Assembly: GCA_029560585.1 (NCBI GenBank)
Contig: JAKQKQ010000052.1
Coordinates: 1-64,000, forward strand
From: Verrucomicrobiota bacterium
GTDB lineage: Bacteria; Verrucomicrobiota; Verrucomicrobiia; JADLBR01
Direction of reading: 5' to 3'
Length of the DNA: 64,000 bases
Shown here: positions 46,201-54,016 of the stretch, in pieces
Position numbering within the stretch: the first letter of the stretch is position 1
Layout: each line of letters opens with the position of its first letter
Notes under the pieces: generated by a model
What the model was told of the DNA's origin: nothing
The model's input: the letters and a program-made list of their open reading frames with translations, nothing else
Databases searched by the model: none
Made by a program: the position numbers and the translations under genes

Positions 46201-47350
46201 CCGCCTGGTGACCTGGATCGACCTGAATGCGCCCTACCATGGGAACTGGACGGATATCCGGGGAACCGAGATCGGCCCCGAGGTGAAGCACCAGTGGGAA
46301 CGCCGCCGCGCCATGCGGAAGATGTTTGCAAATATGGAGGACGATCCTGAGGCGATCTACCCCGGCGCGACGCCGATTGCGATCGCGCCCAAGTTGCGTC
46401 CCGTGGCCAGCGGCGAGGGAGTTCGCCCCCGGGGGCAGTCGCCCGGCGCCGTTGGGGGCGACGCCTTGCAGCGGCCGATCCCCGCACGACTCCCGTGCGT
46501 GTCGGTCCCGCTGGCGGATGGGATTTCGGTGGAACTGGTCCAGATCCCGGCCGGGGATTTTGTTATGGGGCAGGAGGACGGCTATGCCGACGAGCGCCCG
46601 ACCTGTCGCGTGACGATCCGGTCGCCATTTTGGATGGGGCGATATGAGGTGACCAACGAGCAGTTCGCCCTGTTCGATCCGGCGCACGACAGCCGACTGG
46701 AACACGGTGATTTCCTGCAGTTCGGCCCGGGCGAACGCGGCTGGAGCCTTTCTGGGGCGAACCAGCCGGTGGTCCGTGCATCCTGGAACGAGGCGATGGC
46801 GTTCTGCCGTTGGCTCTCTCGCAAGACAGGCCGACGATTCACGCTGCCGAGCGAGGCCCAGTGGGAGTACGCGTGCCGGGCGACGACATCGACGCCGCTC
46901 TGGTACGGCGCGACGGACGTTGATTTCTCGGCGTTTGCCAATGTCTCCGATGCCCGCCATCAGGCGATCGACGACTTTGGGGAACCCGGACGCCAGTTGG
47001 TGATCCCGCCGTGGCGTCCGGCCGACGCGCGGTATGACGATGGGAGTCGCGTTTCGGCGCCCGTGGGAAGTTATCGGCCGAATCCGTGGGGCCTTTTCGA
47101 CATGCATGGGAACGTGGCGGAATGGACATGCTCGGACTACCATCCCTACCCGCACGAGGATGGCATGGGGAGCAAGCCACGGGGTTCCGACTGCAAGAAG
47201 GTTGTTCGTGGCGGCTCCTGGTATGATCGCCCGGACCGCTGCCGCTCTGCCTTTCGTCAGGCTTACCCCGCCAGCCAGCCGGTGTACGACGTGGGTTTTC
47301 GCGTCATCTGTGAGGGGGGCGGGGATCTCTCCCATGCCATAGGCGATTGA
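43289..47350 (+). CDS. Secreted multidomain dihaem protein: amidotransferase-like + HzsA-like propeller + SUMF1
   Basis: 1353 residues. Signal-like N-terminus (SALGGLVVALTAEACMASGG). About 50-260 resembles a ThuA/class I glutamine-amidotransferase-like fold without a clear catalytic Cys (RVVWCHGGDSVQRLD, GGGRGLLLSGG). About 370-760 is a beta-propeller resembling the hydrazine synthase alpha middle domain (GDVDLHFDADRMLFSMPG, DNYDACYLPDGRIVFGSTAC). Two c-type haem sites follow: Cys828-His832 (CVGCH) and Cys878-His882 (CIGCH). About 1070-1350 is a SUMF1/formylglycine-generating-enzyme fold (VQIPAGDFVMGQ, YEVTNEQF, LPSEAQWEYACR, GNVAEWT, VVRGGSWYD). Of the usual FGE cysteine pair only one equivalent Cys (DRCRSAFR) is apparent, so formylglycine activity is doubtful. 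Role unknown; probably periplasmic or extracellular redox or binding. The start could also be ATG 43301. Confidence 0.7.
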   Translation: MRALMTRGRRSALGGLVVALTAEACMASGGAVIGGGIGFLMAGDMSDAVGVESHPARDLAERLVSATVILPNGDGRFVDRDGKVVTLDRFRVVWCHGGDSVQRLDLASQPTAVESLRQYVGGGRGLLLSGGAAALVAPLQVDTVRMRPMKSDNDRGQAGLVPLNLWHPAFRGLDIDRGVLWMSNAMFPSFAEFRPTSSPAKGMRLARTPGGPEIPLLEYGLGDGRIVVMGWQLGRLYGDAAAAYRGNFEGLISNLVRYLGDAKAWQPLAMDGEGMPPRAGPIRAVSEAELRSVELAIRDLMETFGERYRGGSDFLKRLAALRDAQGEVLGQAQAAPSRVPAPPGLMADIARQFDALRREALLANPLLDFHRLLLVKRGANNLGLPRNYESNSSLKPTGYDNEIAVLGPAGPEGQLTTFYRPEGGRFVGDVDLHFDADRMLFSMPGSDGRWRVSEISADGSNLHELPLINEPDVDNYDACYLPDGRIVFGSTACFTGVPCINGSGHVANLYLLETGGRIRQLTVEQDHDWCPAVLNNGRVLYLRWEYTDLPHAFSRILFHMNPDGTEQMEYYGSNSYWPASMFYARPIPGHPTKVVAVVGGHHELPRMGELVIFDPARGRFEADGAVQRTPGHGRKVAPTMLDLPIAQSWPKFLHPYPLGEKYFLVSCKPSADALWGIYLVDVFDNMLLLREEPGYALLEPIPFRKTARPPAIPDKVDLVRRDAEVSIADVYAGEALRGVPRGTIRRLRLVSYQFGYQGMGAEPYSVGLDGPWDPKIVLGTVPVQEDGSARFRVPAYTPIALQPLDAEGKAVQLMRSWFTAMPGEVVSCVGCHEMQNTAPPVRKTMAGGREPDAIEPWRGPPRGFAFRREVQPVLDAHCIGCHDGKPRPDGRSIPSLIDGEPVPTLNNNSRMNQASRFSPSYYQLRRFVRTPTKESDLHLLTPWEFHADTTRLVQMLQKGHHGLTLGAEARDRLVTWIDLNAPYHGNWTDIRGTEIGPEVKHQWERRRAMRKMFANMEDDPEAIYPGATPIAIAPKLRPVASGEGVRPRGQSPGAVGGDALQRPIPARLPCVSVPLADGISVELVQIPAGDFVMGQEDGYADERPTCRVTIRSPFWMGRYEVTNEQFALFDPAHDSRLEHGDFLQFGPGERGWSLSGANQPVVRASWNEAMAFCRWLSRKTGRRFTLPSEAQWEYACRATTSTPLWYGATDVDFSAFANVSDARHQAIDDFGEPGRQLVIPPWRPADARYDDGSRVSAPVGSYRPNPWGLFDMHGNVAEWTCSDYHPYPHEDGMGSKPRGSDCKKVVRGGSWYDRPDRCRSAFRQAYPASQPVYDVGFRVICEGGGDLSHAIGD

Positions 47351-47420
47351 GGGGCGGGTTTTTCGACGGGCCGCGAACCCTTGAAGTGGACAACCGGGCG
47401 CGCTCCGATAAAGTTCAAAC

Positions 47421-50228
47421 ATGATTGAAGTTCTAAAGATTGCGATGGTGGGGCTCGGGGTGTTTTCGGCGCGCGCGGAACCAGGGCCCCAAATCGGCAT
47501 CAAGAACGATTTTGTGGATTTCGCTCTCGGAGCCGACGGGCGGAACCGGTGCTTCGTTGATCGGTCGACGGGCCAGGACTATTGCGCGGGGAAGGGGAAC
47601 TCGCCGTTCGCGCGCGTGAAGAAAGGGGGCAAGGAGTATCCCGTCACCGCCGCCACCTGCACGGACGGCGTCGTGACGGTCCGGTTTGGTGATGCCGGGG
47701 TGACGGCCGACATCGGAGTCGAGGTGAAGGGACGCTATCTCGTGTTTGAGGTGAAGAGGCTGGAGGGGGAGGGCGTCGAGGAGTTCACGTTCATCGACGT
47801 CCCGCTGACGACGAAAGGACAGCCCGAGGAGGCTTTCGCGGCGTGTGCGCTGGCGCTGAATCTGCAGACCAACGTGCGGGACTTGCCGGGCCCATCCAGC
47901 CGCCTGCGCGCCGCGTGTTACCCGCGGTTCGGCTTTGTGGGGGCCAGGGCGGCGGTGATCGGCTGCCCGCGGGACAAATTGCGGGAGATCATGAAGGAGG
48001 TGGTTGGCGACGCCCCGGGGCTGCCGCATTCGCAGCTGGGTGGGCCGTGGGCGATGGACGCGCCCGAAAACTATGGCTCCTACCTGATGACCACCGGGAT
48101 TTCGGAGAAAGACGTGGATGATTGGATTGGTGTCGCGCGAAGCCTCGGGGTTCGCCAGATCGATATGCATGGCGGCAGGTCGTTTCGATTCGGGGACTGC
48201 GAGCCCGATCCCAAGATGTACCCGAACGGGCGCGCGAGCCTGAAGGCCGTGATCGATAAGCTGCATGCCGCGGGGATCCTGGCGGGCCTGCACACCTACG
48301 CGTTTTTCATGGCGAAGAATTGCCCGTGGGTCACGCCGGTGCCCGACCCGCGACTGGGCAAGGACGCGACGTTCACCTTGGCGGAGGCCCTGACGGCGGA
48401 GGCAACCACGGTGCCGGTGGAAGAGCCCACGGCGAATATGTCCACCGTAACGGGCTTTTTCGTTCGGAATAGCGTGACGCTGCAGGTCGACGACGAACTG
48501 ATCACGTACGGCGACGTCTCGAAAGAGGCGCCATTTGGATTCAAGGGCTGCAAGCGCGGGGCATGGGGCACGCGCGTGGCCCCGCACGCCAAGGGCACCA
48601 GGGTGCAGCATCTGCGGGAATGTTTCGGGCTTTTCGTGCCCGATGGCGAATCGACCCTGCTCACCGAAGTGGCGGCCAAGACCGCGGAAATGTTCAACGA
48701 GTGCGGATTCGACATGATCTATCTCGATGCGCTGGATGGCGAGGACGCGATAGCCGGGCGGGAGAACGGGTGGCATTACGGCTCAAAATTCACGTTCGAG
48801 ATCTGCCAGCGTCTGAAAAAATCGGCGATCATGGAGATGAGCACATTCCACCATCATCTGTGGTTCGTGCGGTCGCGGATGGGCGCGTGGGATCACCCCA
48901 GCCGGAGCCACAAGAAGTTCGTCGATATCCATTGCGCGGCCAACGCGATGTGCCAGCGGATGTTCATGCCGTCCAACCTGGGCTGGTGGTCGTTCAAGAC
49001 GTGGACGGGCGCGCTGGGGGAGCCGACCTTTTCCGATGATATCGAGTACTGGTGCGGCAAGGCCCTCGCGAACGATTCGAGCATCGAGATCGGCGTTTCC
49101 CCGGCGGATCTTGCGAAGACACCGGCGCTGCCGAGATTGGCGGCGATCGTCAAGCGGTACGAGGACCTGCGGCTGGCGAAGTATTTCGGCGAGGAGGTGA
49201 AACGGGAACTTCGGGTGCCGGGCGACGAGTTTTCCCTGGGTCAAGATGCCGGAGGGAAGTGGGGCTTCCGGCGCATCCAGTACTCGAAGCACAGGGTTGA
49301 GGGACTCGATGGCTGGAGCGACAGCTGGGGCGTCACGAACCGCTTTGGCCAGCAACCGCTTCGGCTCAGGATCGAGGCGCTCCTGTCCGCGGGCGCGTAC
49401 GATGCCCCCGGGAATATCACCCTGGCGGATTTCCGCGACGCCAACGAATTCACGAACCGCGTGGCGGAGGCCGGGATTCGTTTCGGGTTGGAACCCTGCG
49501 CCGATGTCGTGAAGGTCGGACAGACGAGCGGGCGATTCAGTGCGACGAGCGAGCGACAGGGCCGCGAGCGCGCCTGGGCCAAGGCGGGAAAGGTTTTTGC
49601 GCCGGCGTTGAACCTCGAAAAACATCAGGCGATGGGTGTGTGGGTTCATGGCGACGGCAAAGGGGAGGTCCTGAACCTGCAATTGAAAAGCCCTCCCGGA
49701 TTCACACCCGGGGATGGCGATCACTACATCATCGTGGACTTCACCGGCTGGCGCTATTTTGAGCTGATCGAGCCCGAGGGCGAACGATACGCCAGTTACT
49801 CATGGCCCTATGGCGGCATCTACTCCATCTACCGCGAGAATGTCACCTATTCACGCGTGCACGCCCTAAACATGTTTTTGAACAACATCCCCGCGAAGGG
49901 TGCGGTGGCGTGCGAGATGTCGCCGATCGTCGCCCTTCCGACGGTGACGGCCAAGCTGCGCAATCCGGCGATCGCGATCGCGGGCGGGACCATCCGGTTC
50001 CCGGTGGAAATGGAGAGCGGGAGTTATCTTGAATTTCAGTCAATGGCCGACTGCAAACTATATGGCCCGAAGGGCGAGCTACTCCGCGAGATCAGGCCGG
50101 AGGGCGACGTGCCGGCTTTGGGGGGCGGGCCGAACCGCATCTCATTCTCATGCGATGGATCCCCCGGGCTGCGTCTCAGGGCGCGCGTGACAGTGATCGC
50201 GCTCGGGCCCGCCGTGGGCGGCCGGTGA
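47421..50228 (+). CDS. Secreted protein with probable TIM-barrel glycosidase domain, hypothetical
   Basis: 935 residues; I do not recognise a named family with certainty. Signal peptide MIEVLKIAMVGLGVFSARA. Residues 25-170 form a beta-sandwich (VVTVRFGDAGVTADIGVEVK). About 200-560 looks like a (beta/alpha)8 barrel: DDWIGVARSLGVRQIDMHGG, LHAAGILAGLHTYAFF and an acidic strand end FDMIYLDALDGED near residue 430, a possible catalytic site. An inserted beta domain (ATTVPVEEP...LITYGDVS) interrupts the barrel. The C-terminal 350 residues are beta-rich (WRYFELIEPEGERY). Fold and secretion suggest a glycoside hydrolase related to GH31/GH36-like barrels, but that is inference. It is 70 bases downstream of the HzsA-like gene in the same direction. 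Confidence 0.6.
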   Translation: MIEVLKIAMVGLGVFSARAEPGPQIGIKNDFVDFALGADGRNRCFVDRSTGQDYCAGKGNSPFARVKKGGKEYPVTAATCTDGVVTVRFGDAGVTADIGVEVKGRYLVFEVKRLEGEGVEEFTFIDVPLTTKGQPEEAFAACALALNLQTNVRDLPGPSSRLRAACYPRFGFVGARAAVIGCPRDKLREIMKEVVGDAPGLPHSQLGGPWAMDAPENYGSYLMTTGISEKDVDDWIGVARSLGVRQIDMHGGRSFRFGDCEPDPKMYPNGRASLKAVIDKLHAAGILAGLHTYAFFMAKNCPWVTPVPDPRLGKDATFTLAEALTAEATTVPVEEPTANMSTVTGFFVRNSVTLQVDDELITYGDVSKEAPFGFKGCKRGAWGTRVAPHAKGTRVQHLRECFGLFVPDGESTLLTEVAAKTAEMFNECGFDMIYLDALDGEDAIAGRENGWHYGSKFTFEICQRLKKSAIMEMSTFHHHLWFVRSRMGAWDHPSRSHKKFVDIHCAANAMCQRMFMPSNLGWWSFKTWTGALGEPTFSDDIEYWCGKALANDSSIEIGVSPADLAKTPALPRLAAIVKRYEDLRLAKYFGEEVKRELRVPGDEFSLGQDAGGKWGFRRIQYSKHRVEGLDGWSDSWGVTNRFGQQPLRLRIEALLSAGAYDAPGNITLADFRDANEFTNRVAEAGIRFGLEPCADVVKVGQTSGRFSATSERQGRERAWAKAGKVFAPALNLEKHQAMGVWVHGDGKGEVLNLQLKSPPGFTPGDGDHYIIVDFTGWRYFELIEPEGERYASYSWPYGGIYSIYRENVTYSRVHALNMFLNNIPAKGAVACEMSPIVALPTVTAKLRNPAIAIAGGTIRFPVEMESGSYLEFQSMADCKLYGPKGELLREIRPEGDVPALGGGPNRISFSCDGSPGLRLRARVTVIALGPAVGGR

Positions 50229-50264
50229 TGGTGGGAGGCTTGGGCCACGGGCTCGCGCGAAGCG

Positions 50265-50322
50265 TTTTGAAGTGCGACGGCAGAGTCCGGCGGTTGCCGG
50301 ACTCTGCCACCGCAGTCCAAAA
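50265..50322. repeat. 58-bp hairpin repeat (short form)
   Basis: A near-perfect hairpin: GGCAGAGTCCGGC (50279-50291) and GCCGGACTCTGCC (50296-50308) around a GGTT loop, extended outward by TTTTGAAGTGCGAC against ACCGCAGTCCAAAA. Its right 38 bases (50285-50322) are identical to 52905-52942, the end of a longer element. It lies 36 bases past the stop of the preceding gene. It is non-coding and probably a MITE/REP-like mobile repeat. Confidence 0.85.
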
Positions 50323-50385
50323 ACTGGATGGCATTCGGTCAACCCGCACAAGAAGCACACTTGCTCGAAAGGCCTAAGTGCCAAC

Positions 50386-51534
50386 CTATCCTCTCCGGCA
50401 GTGCTTGAGCATGCGGTCGATATCGACGTATTTCTCGACGATCTCCTGGATGACGTGGATCTTGTCCTGATCGTCGGGCTCGGTCTTGATGGTCATCTTT
50501 CGGATGGCCTCTGCGGTGTCGTAGGGAGAGGCGGGCGCGCCGATGCAGGGGATGCCCATCCCCGCAAGCCCTGAGAGCAGGTCGGGTCGGGGCGTTTCAC
50601 CGTCGCAGAAAACCACGCAGGCGGCGTGATCGGGGGACTTGGCGATGTCCGCGCGGAGCGAGGAGGCGGAGGATGCGGCGGCGGCGCACACGATGAGGGT
50701 TCCGGGGATTCTTGCGGGCGAGGTCCCGTGTGGGGCGGTCCAGAATTGGATGTCTGCAATGCGGCGTCGGCCGTGCTCCTGGCCCGCGAGGAAGGTGGCA
50801 CCGATGTCGCGAACGATCTGCGCCGCGTTGGGCTGGGCGAGGAGGGGTTCGGCCGGGATGATGCCGAGCAGGTCTATGCCCATGCGCACGAGCGCGCGGC
50901 CCGCAAACTCCCGCACGGTGCCTATCTTGTCGGGCAGGACCTTGTTGAACACGACGCCGATGACGCGAGCCTTGTGCTTCTCGAAGAGGGCGAGGCTGAG
51001 CGAGACGTCGTCGATGGGATCGCCGATGCCGCCGCGGGTGACGATGATCGCGGGGCTGTCGAGGATCTTTGCGACGCGCGCGTTACTGAGTCCAAAGACG
51101 CTGCCGACCCCGGCGTGGCCGCTGCCCTCGATGATGACGAAATCCTTTTCCCAGGCCGCGCGGTCGAACGCGCGCCGCAGGCGCTCGACCAGCGGTCCCT
51201 CCGTGGCATCGGAGGCGAGGAACTTCCGGGTGAACTGCTTGCCGATGGCCAGTGGGCTCATGTCCTCGATGGGGACGCGGACGCCATAGGTGCGCTCCAT
51301 GAGGACGGAATCTTCGTCGATGCGCATCCCGTTCACGTCGATGCATCGCTGGCCGACGGGTTTGATGTAGCCGATCTCCCGGAAGCGGGCCTTGAGCGCG
51401 TGGAAGAGGCCAAGCGCGACGGTGGTCTTACCCTCGTCCTGGCGCGTGGCCGCGATAAAGACGCGGGGCGTCTGCTTATTGAGCAAGGCGTGGCCCCGTT
51501 CAGGCGGAGGAGGGTGCGATTTCGGTCGGGGCAT
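50386..51534 (-). CDS. Detached Pta N-terminal half: BioD-like P-loop plus DRTGG domain
   Basis: 382 residues. The N-terminal half is a dethiobiotin-synthetase-like P-loop domain (RVFIAATRQDEGKTTVALGL with the Walker A, EGSGHAGVGSVFGLSNARVA, ITRGGIGDPIDD-like switch). The C-terminal half is a DRTGG-type regulatory domain (LIVCAAAASSASSLRADIAKSPD, CVVFCDGETP). In E. coli-type phosphotransacetylase these two domains are fused N-terminally to the catalytic domain. Here they form a separate protein whose gene follows the catalytic pta and overlaps it by 35 bases if ATG 51534 is used (TTG 51486 would avoid overlap). It probably modulates Pta activity or assembly; P-loop nucleotide specificity is not visible. 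Confidence 0.82.
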   Translation of the reverse strand: MPRPKSHPPPPERGHALLNKQTPRVFIAATRQDEGKTTVALGLFHALKARFREIGYIKPVGQRCIDVNGMRIDEDSVLMERTYGVRVPIEDMSPLAIGKQFTRKFLASDATEGPLVERLRRAFDRAAWEKDFVIIEGSGHAGVGSVFGLSNARVAKILDSPAIIVTRGGIGDPIDDVSLSLALFEKHKARVIGVVFNKVLPDKIGTVREFAGRALVRMGIDLLGIIPAEPLLAQPNAAQIVRDIGATFLAGQEHGRRRIADIQFWTAPHGTSPARIPGTLIVCAAAASSASSLRADIAKSPDHAACVVFCDGETPRPDLLSGLAGMGIPCIGAPASPYDTAEAIRKMTIKTEPDDQDKIHVIQEIVEKYVDIDRMLKHCRRG

Positions 51535-52576
51535 GCGGTCCGGCGCCTTGTTCCGGATAGAGTTCGCGATAGGCGATACAGCGCAGACCGACGATGGCGG
51601 CGACGCCGAGGATGTCCTCGGCGGTGGCCCCGCGAGAGACGTCGACGGCAGGCTTCGAAATGCCGATCAGGATGTTGCCGTAGGCTTGGGCGCCAGAGAG
51701 CCACTGGACCATCTTGGTGGCGATGTTGCCGGAATTGAGGTCTGGGAAGATGAGGACGTTGGCTTGGCCTGCGACGGCGCTGTTCTGGACCTTGCGCGCC
51801 GCGATGTCGGGGACGAGTGCGGCATCGACCTGGAGTTCGCCGTCGATGTCCATTTCGAGGTTCTTGTCGGTCGCGATTTTTCGGGCGAGGGCGGTGGCGG
51901 CGGCGACGCGCTCGGTATGGCGCGTCTGGGCGCTGCCCCGGGTCGAGTACGAGAGCATGGCGACCTTGGGCCGATGGCCGGTCAGCTGTCGGCAAATCGT
52001 GGCGGTTTCGACGGCGATGGTGGCGAGTTGTTCGACGGTGGGCTCTGGGATGACGCCGCAGTCCGCGAAGAAGTACAGGCCGCCGTCTCCGATCTGGGTG
52101 TTACTGGCCTGGAGGACCATGCAACTGGAGATCGCCGTGAAGCCAGGGAGGGGTTTGACGAGGCTGAACAGCGGCCGGAGGAGCGATCCGGAGGCGGTGC
52201 ACGCGCCGCTGACGAGCGCGTCGGCCTGGCCGCCCTGGAGCATCATCGAGCCGAAGTAGTTCGGGTTCTGGAGCATCTTGCGGGCCTCTTCGGGAGCCAT
52301 GTCCTTGTAGCGGGGCAGGCGCAGGAGGCGGGCGCAGAAGAGGTCGAGATCCTCGGCTTCGGCCGGATCGATGGTGTGGATGCGGACGAGTCCGACGCCG
52401 ACGGAGCGCGCGACCTCGGCGATCTCGTCGCGCTTGCCGATCAGGATCGCCGGCCCAAGCTTGCGCTTCACGTACTCGCCGGCCGCGCGGACGATTCGTT
52501 CCTCGGTGCCCTCCGGGAAGACGATGCGCTTCGGGTGGCGCGCGAGCTTTGTAAAGACGTTGTCTATGAAGGCCAT
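51500..52576 (-). CDS. pta: Phosphate acetyltransferase, catalytic domain only
   Basis: 358 residues, PTA_PTB family: acetyl-CoA + phosphate to acetyl phosphate + CoA, linking to acetate formation with acetate kinase. Blocks visible: RIVFPEGTEERIVRAA, VSGACTASGSLLRPLFSLVK, MVLQASNTQIGDGGLYFFAD, MLSYSTRGSAQTRHTERV (catalytic SYSTRGSA region), DGELQVDAALVPDIA and PDLNSGNIATKMVQWLSGA. Length matches short, single-domain Pta enzymes. The ATG at 52576 has GAGGG about 11 bases upstream; longer in-frame starts to 53155 run through the repeat region and are rejected. It is co-directional and overlapping with the detached regulatory half. No ackA is in the window. Confidence 0.95.
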   Translation of the reverse strand: MAFIDNVFTKLARHPKRIVFPEGTEERIVRAAGEYVKRKLGPAILIGKRDEIAEVARSVGVGLVRIHTIDPAEAEDLDLFCARLLRLPRYKDMAPEEARKMLQNPNYFGSMMLQGGQADALVSGACTASGSLLRPLFSLVKPLPGFTAISSCMVLQASNTQIGDGGLYFFADCGVIPEPTVEQLATIAVETATICRQLTGHRPKVAMLSYSTRGSAQTRHTERVAAATALARKIATDKNLEMDIDGELQVDAALVPDIAARKVQNSAVAGQANVLIFPDLNSGNIATKMVQWLSGAQAYGNILIGISKPAVDVSRGATAEDILGVAAIVGLRCIAYRELYPEQGAGPHAPTEIAPSSA

Positions 52577-53151
52577 TGGAGCAATTCCCTCTATGTTGCT
52601 AGGGCCTTTGCTGCGGCTGTCAATAGATTGCCAGAGATCCGTTTTCGACGGGTTTTCGCCAGCGGTCTTGGACACCACGGGATATGGCGGTGTCTGGCGG
52701 AGTCGCGGCCGTTCGCCGACGATTTTTGTCGCGCGCGAGCAGTTGCCACGGTTTGCCCCTTGGAGCGGTCCTGTTCGGTGCCATGGGGAGCGGGCGTTTT
52801 GGATTGCGGTGGCAGGGCGAAGCGACGACACCGCTTTAGCCTCTGCCGGAGGCGAAGCCGATGGCCCTGGCTTGCGATTCGCGCGCTGCCAAAGCGGTGG
52901 CGCCGTCCGGCGGTTGCCGGACTCTGCCACCGCAGTCCAAAATTTTCCAGTCCTGAATCCCAGGTTAGGGCAGGATGCGCGCCCGCGAACAGCGCCTGAA
53001 GTTTCTGGATGGCCGATGAAGAACGTCATCGATTGGCCATGACGGCATGCATGGCCCAATGCCGCCGGGAGTGCCCGAGGCCTCGCGGGCCGCGCGTGCC
53101 ATGTGCGGCCCGCAACGCGGTGGGAAGCGGACGCTGCCAATCGCGAGTTTT
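52577..53151. other. Intergenic region between pta and udk
   Basis: 575 bases without a believable gene. It holds the 146-bp inverted-repeat element at 52797-52942. The remaining sequence presumably contains the pta promoter and the end of the udk transcript. ORFs spanning it in several frames show no family resemblance. Confidence 0.6.
52797..52942. repeat. 146-bp MITE-like element with 19-bp terminal inverted repeats
   Basis: Ends TTTTGGATTGCGGTGGCAG (52797-52815) and CTGCCACCGCAGTCCAAAA (52924-52942) are inverted with a single mismatch. Inside are a second inverted pair CACCGCTTT/AAAGCGGTG, a local hairpin GCCTC-TGCCG-GAGGC and the hairpin GTCCGGC-GGTT-GCCGGAC. The right 38 bases are identical to those of the 50265-50322 hairpin. 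It contains no ORF of its own. The structure is that of a non-autonomous miniature transposable element or large REP-type repeat. The transposase source is not in the window. Confidence 0.85.
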
Positions 53152-53766
53152 TCAACGGGCCGCCAGGCGTTGGCGGACCTGGGTGGCGAGGCGGCGTGGG
53201 AAAGCCGGGTCTTGTTCGGGGCGCCAGACGTGGTGGGCGTGGCGTGCGGACGGTGCGATGAAGTGCTCGTGCATGGGGCGCACGAAATTCTCCCAGAGGC
53301 GCAGGGTTTCCTCCACCGGGATGCGGCGGATTTCGGTGTCGCGACGGATCCTGCGGATGAGCCTGATATCGGCCGGCACATCGACGAATACGCGGATGCC
53401 GATGCGGCGGCGCAGCGCCGGGCGGTGCAGGACGAAGAGACCCTCCAGCAGGATAACGGGGGCCGACTCAACGGCGACGGTGGCTTGCGTGCGCGAATGG
53501 GTTGCGTAGTCGTACTGGGGGGCGAGGATCGTCCGGCCGGCGCGCAGCGAGTCAACATCCTTGATCAATCCGGGCGCATCGATGGCCGAGGGGTGATCGA
53601 AATTGACCCGCAGGATTTCTTCCTCGGATAATCCCGAGCGATCGCGGTAGTACCAGTCTTCCTGGAGGCGCGTCGTGCTGCCGCGGAGGTATCGGGCCAG
53701 ATAATCGGCGAGCCAGGATTTCCCGGCGCCGGTGCCGCCCGCGATGCCGATGATGATGGGTGCCAT
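53152..53766 (-). CDS. udk: Uridine kinase family protein
   Basis: 204 residues. P-loop kinase of the uridine kinase/phosphoribulokinase family, phosphorylating uridine or cytidine in pyrimidine salvage. Walker A is GIAGGTGAGKSWLA near the N-terminus, followed by the substrate-binding DWYYRD and NFDHPSAID, LAPQYDYATHSR, ILLEGLFVL (Walker B-like) and a lid segment IRRIRRDTEIRR. Length matches the family. The ATG at 53766 begins MAPIIIGIAGG; the upstream extension to 53829 is not family-like. The stop codon TGA lies within a GGCCCGTTGAAAAACTCG motif that recurs in variants near other gene ends in this window. Confidence 0.9.
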   Translation of the reverse strand: MAPIIIGIAGGTGAGKSWLADYLARYLRGSTTRLQEDWYYRDRSGLSEEEILRVNFDHPSAIDAPGLIKDVDSLRAGRTILAPQYDYATHSRTQATVAVESAPVILLEGLFVLHRPALRRRIGIRVFVDVPADIRLIRRIRRDTEIRRIPVEETLRLWENFVRPMHEHFIAPSARHAHHVWRPEQDPAFPRRLATQVRQRLAAR

Positions 53767-54016
53767 GCCGCTGATGACTGCTGCCGCATGAGGATCTAAT
53801 GCGAACCTTGCCACGCCGCCAAGGCGCAAAGGCGATTATCCCCGTGGGACGGGGATGGCGCGCGCGCGCAGCGGGTTTCTTTATTGGGCTGGAGGCTAGG
53901 CATGATGTCTGACGTGAAAACCCCGTAGCCGTGAGGCGGGCAATCCCGCCTGCCGCCGCGCGGGTGGGCATGGGGTGTGACTTGAAATATGGGCACGCCA
54001 TCGGATAGATGGGGCC

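Noticed and set aside
47100-47350. Calling the SUMF1 module a formylglycine-generating enzyme.
   Set aside because: Only one of the two expected active-site cysteines appears after the RGGSW motif; many bacterial SUMF1 domains are not FGEs.
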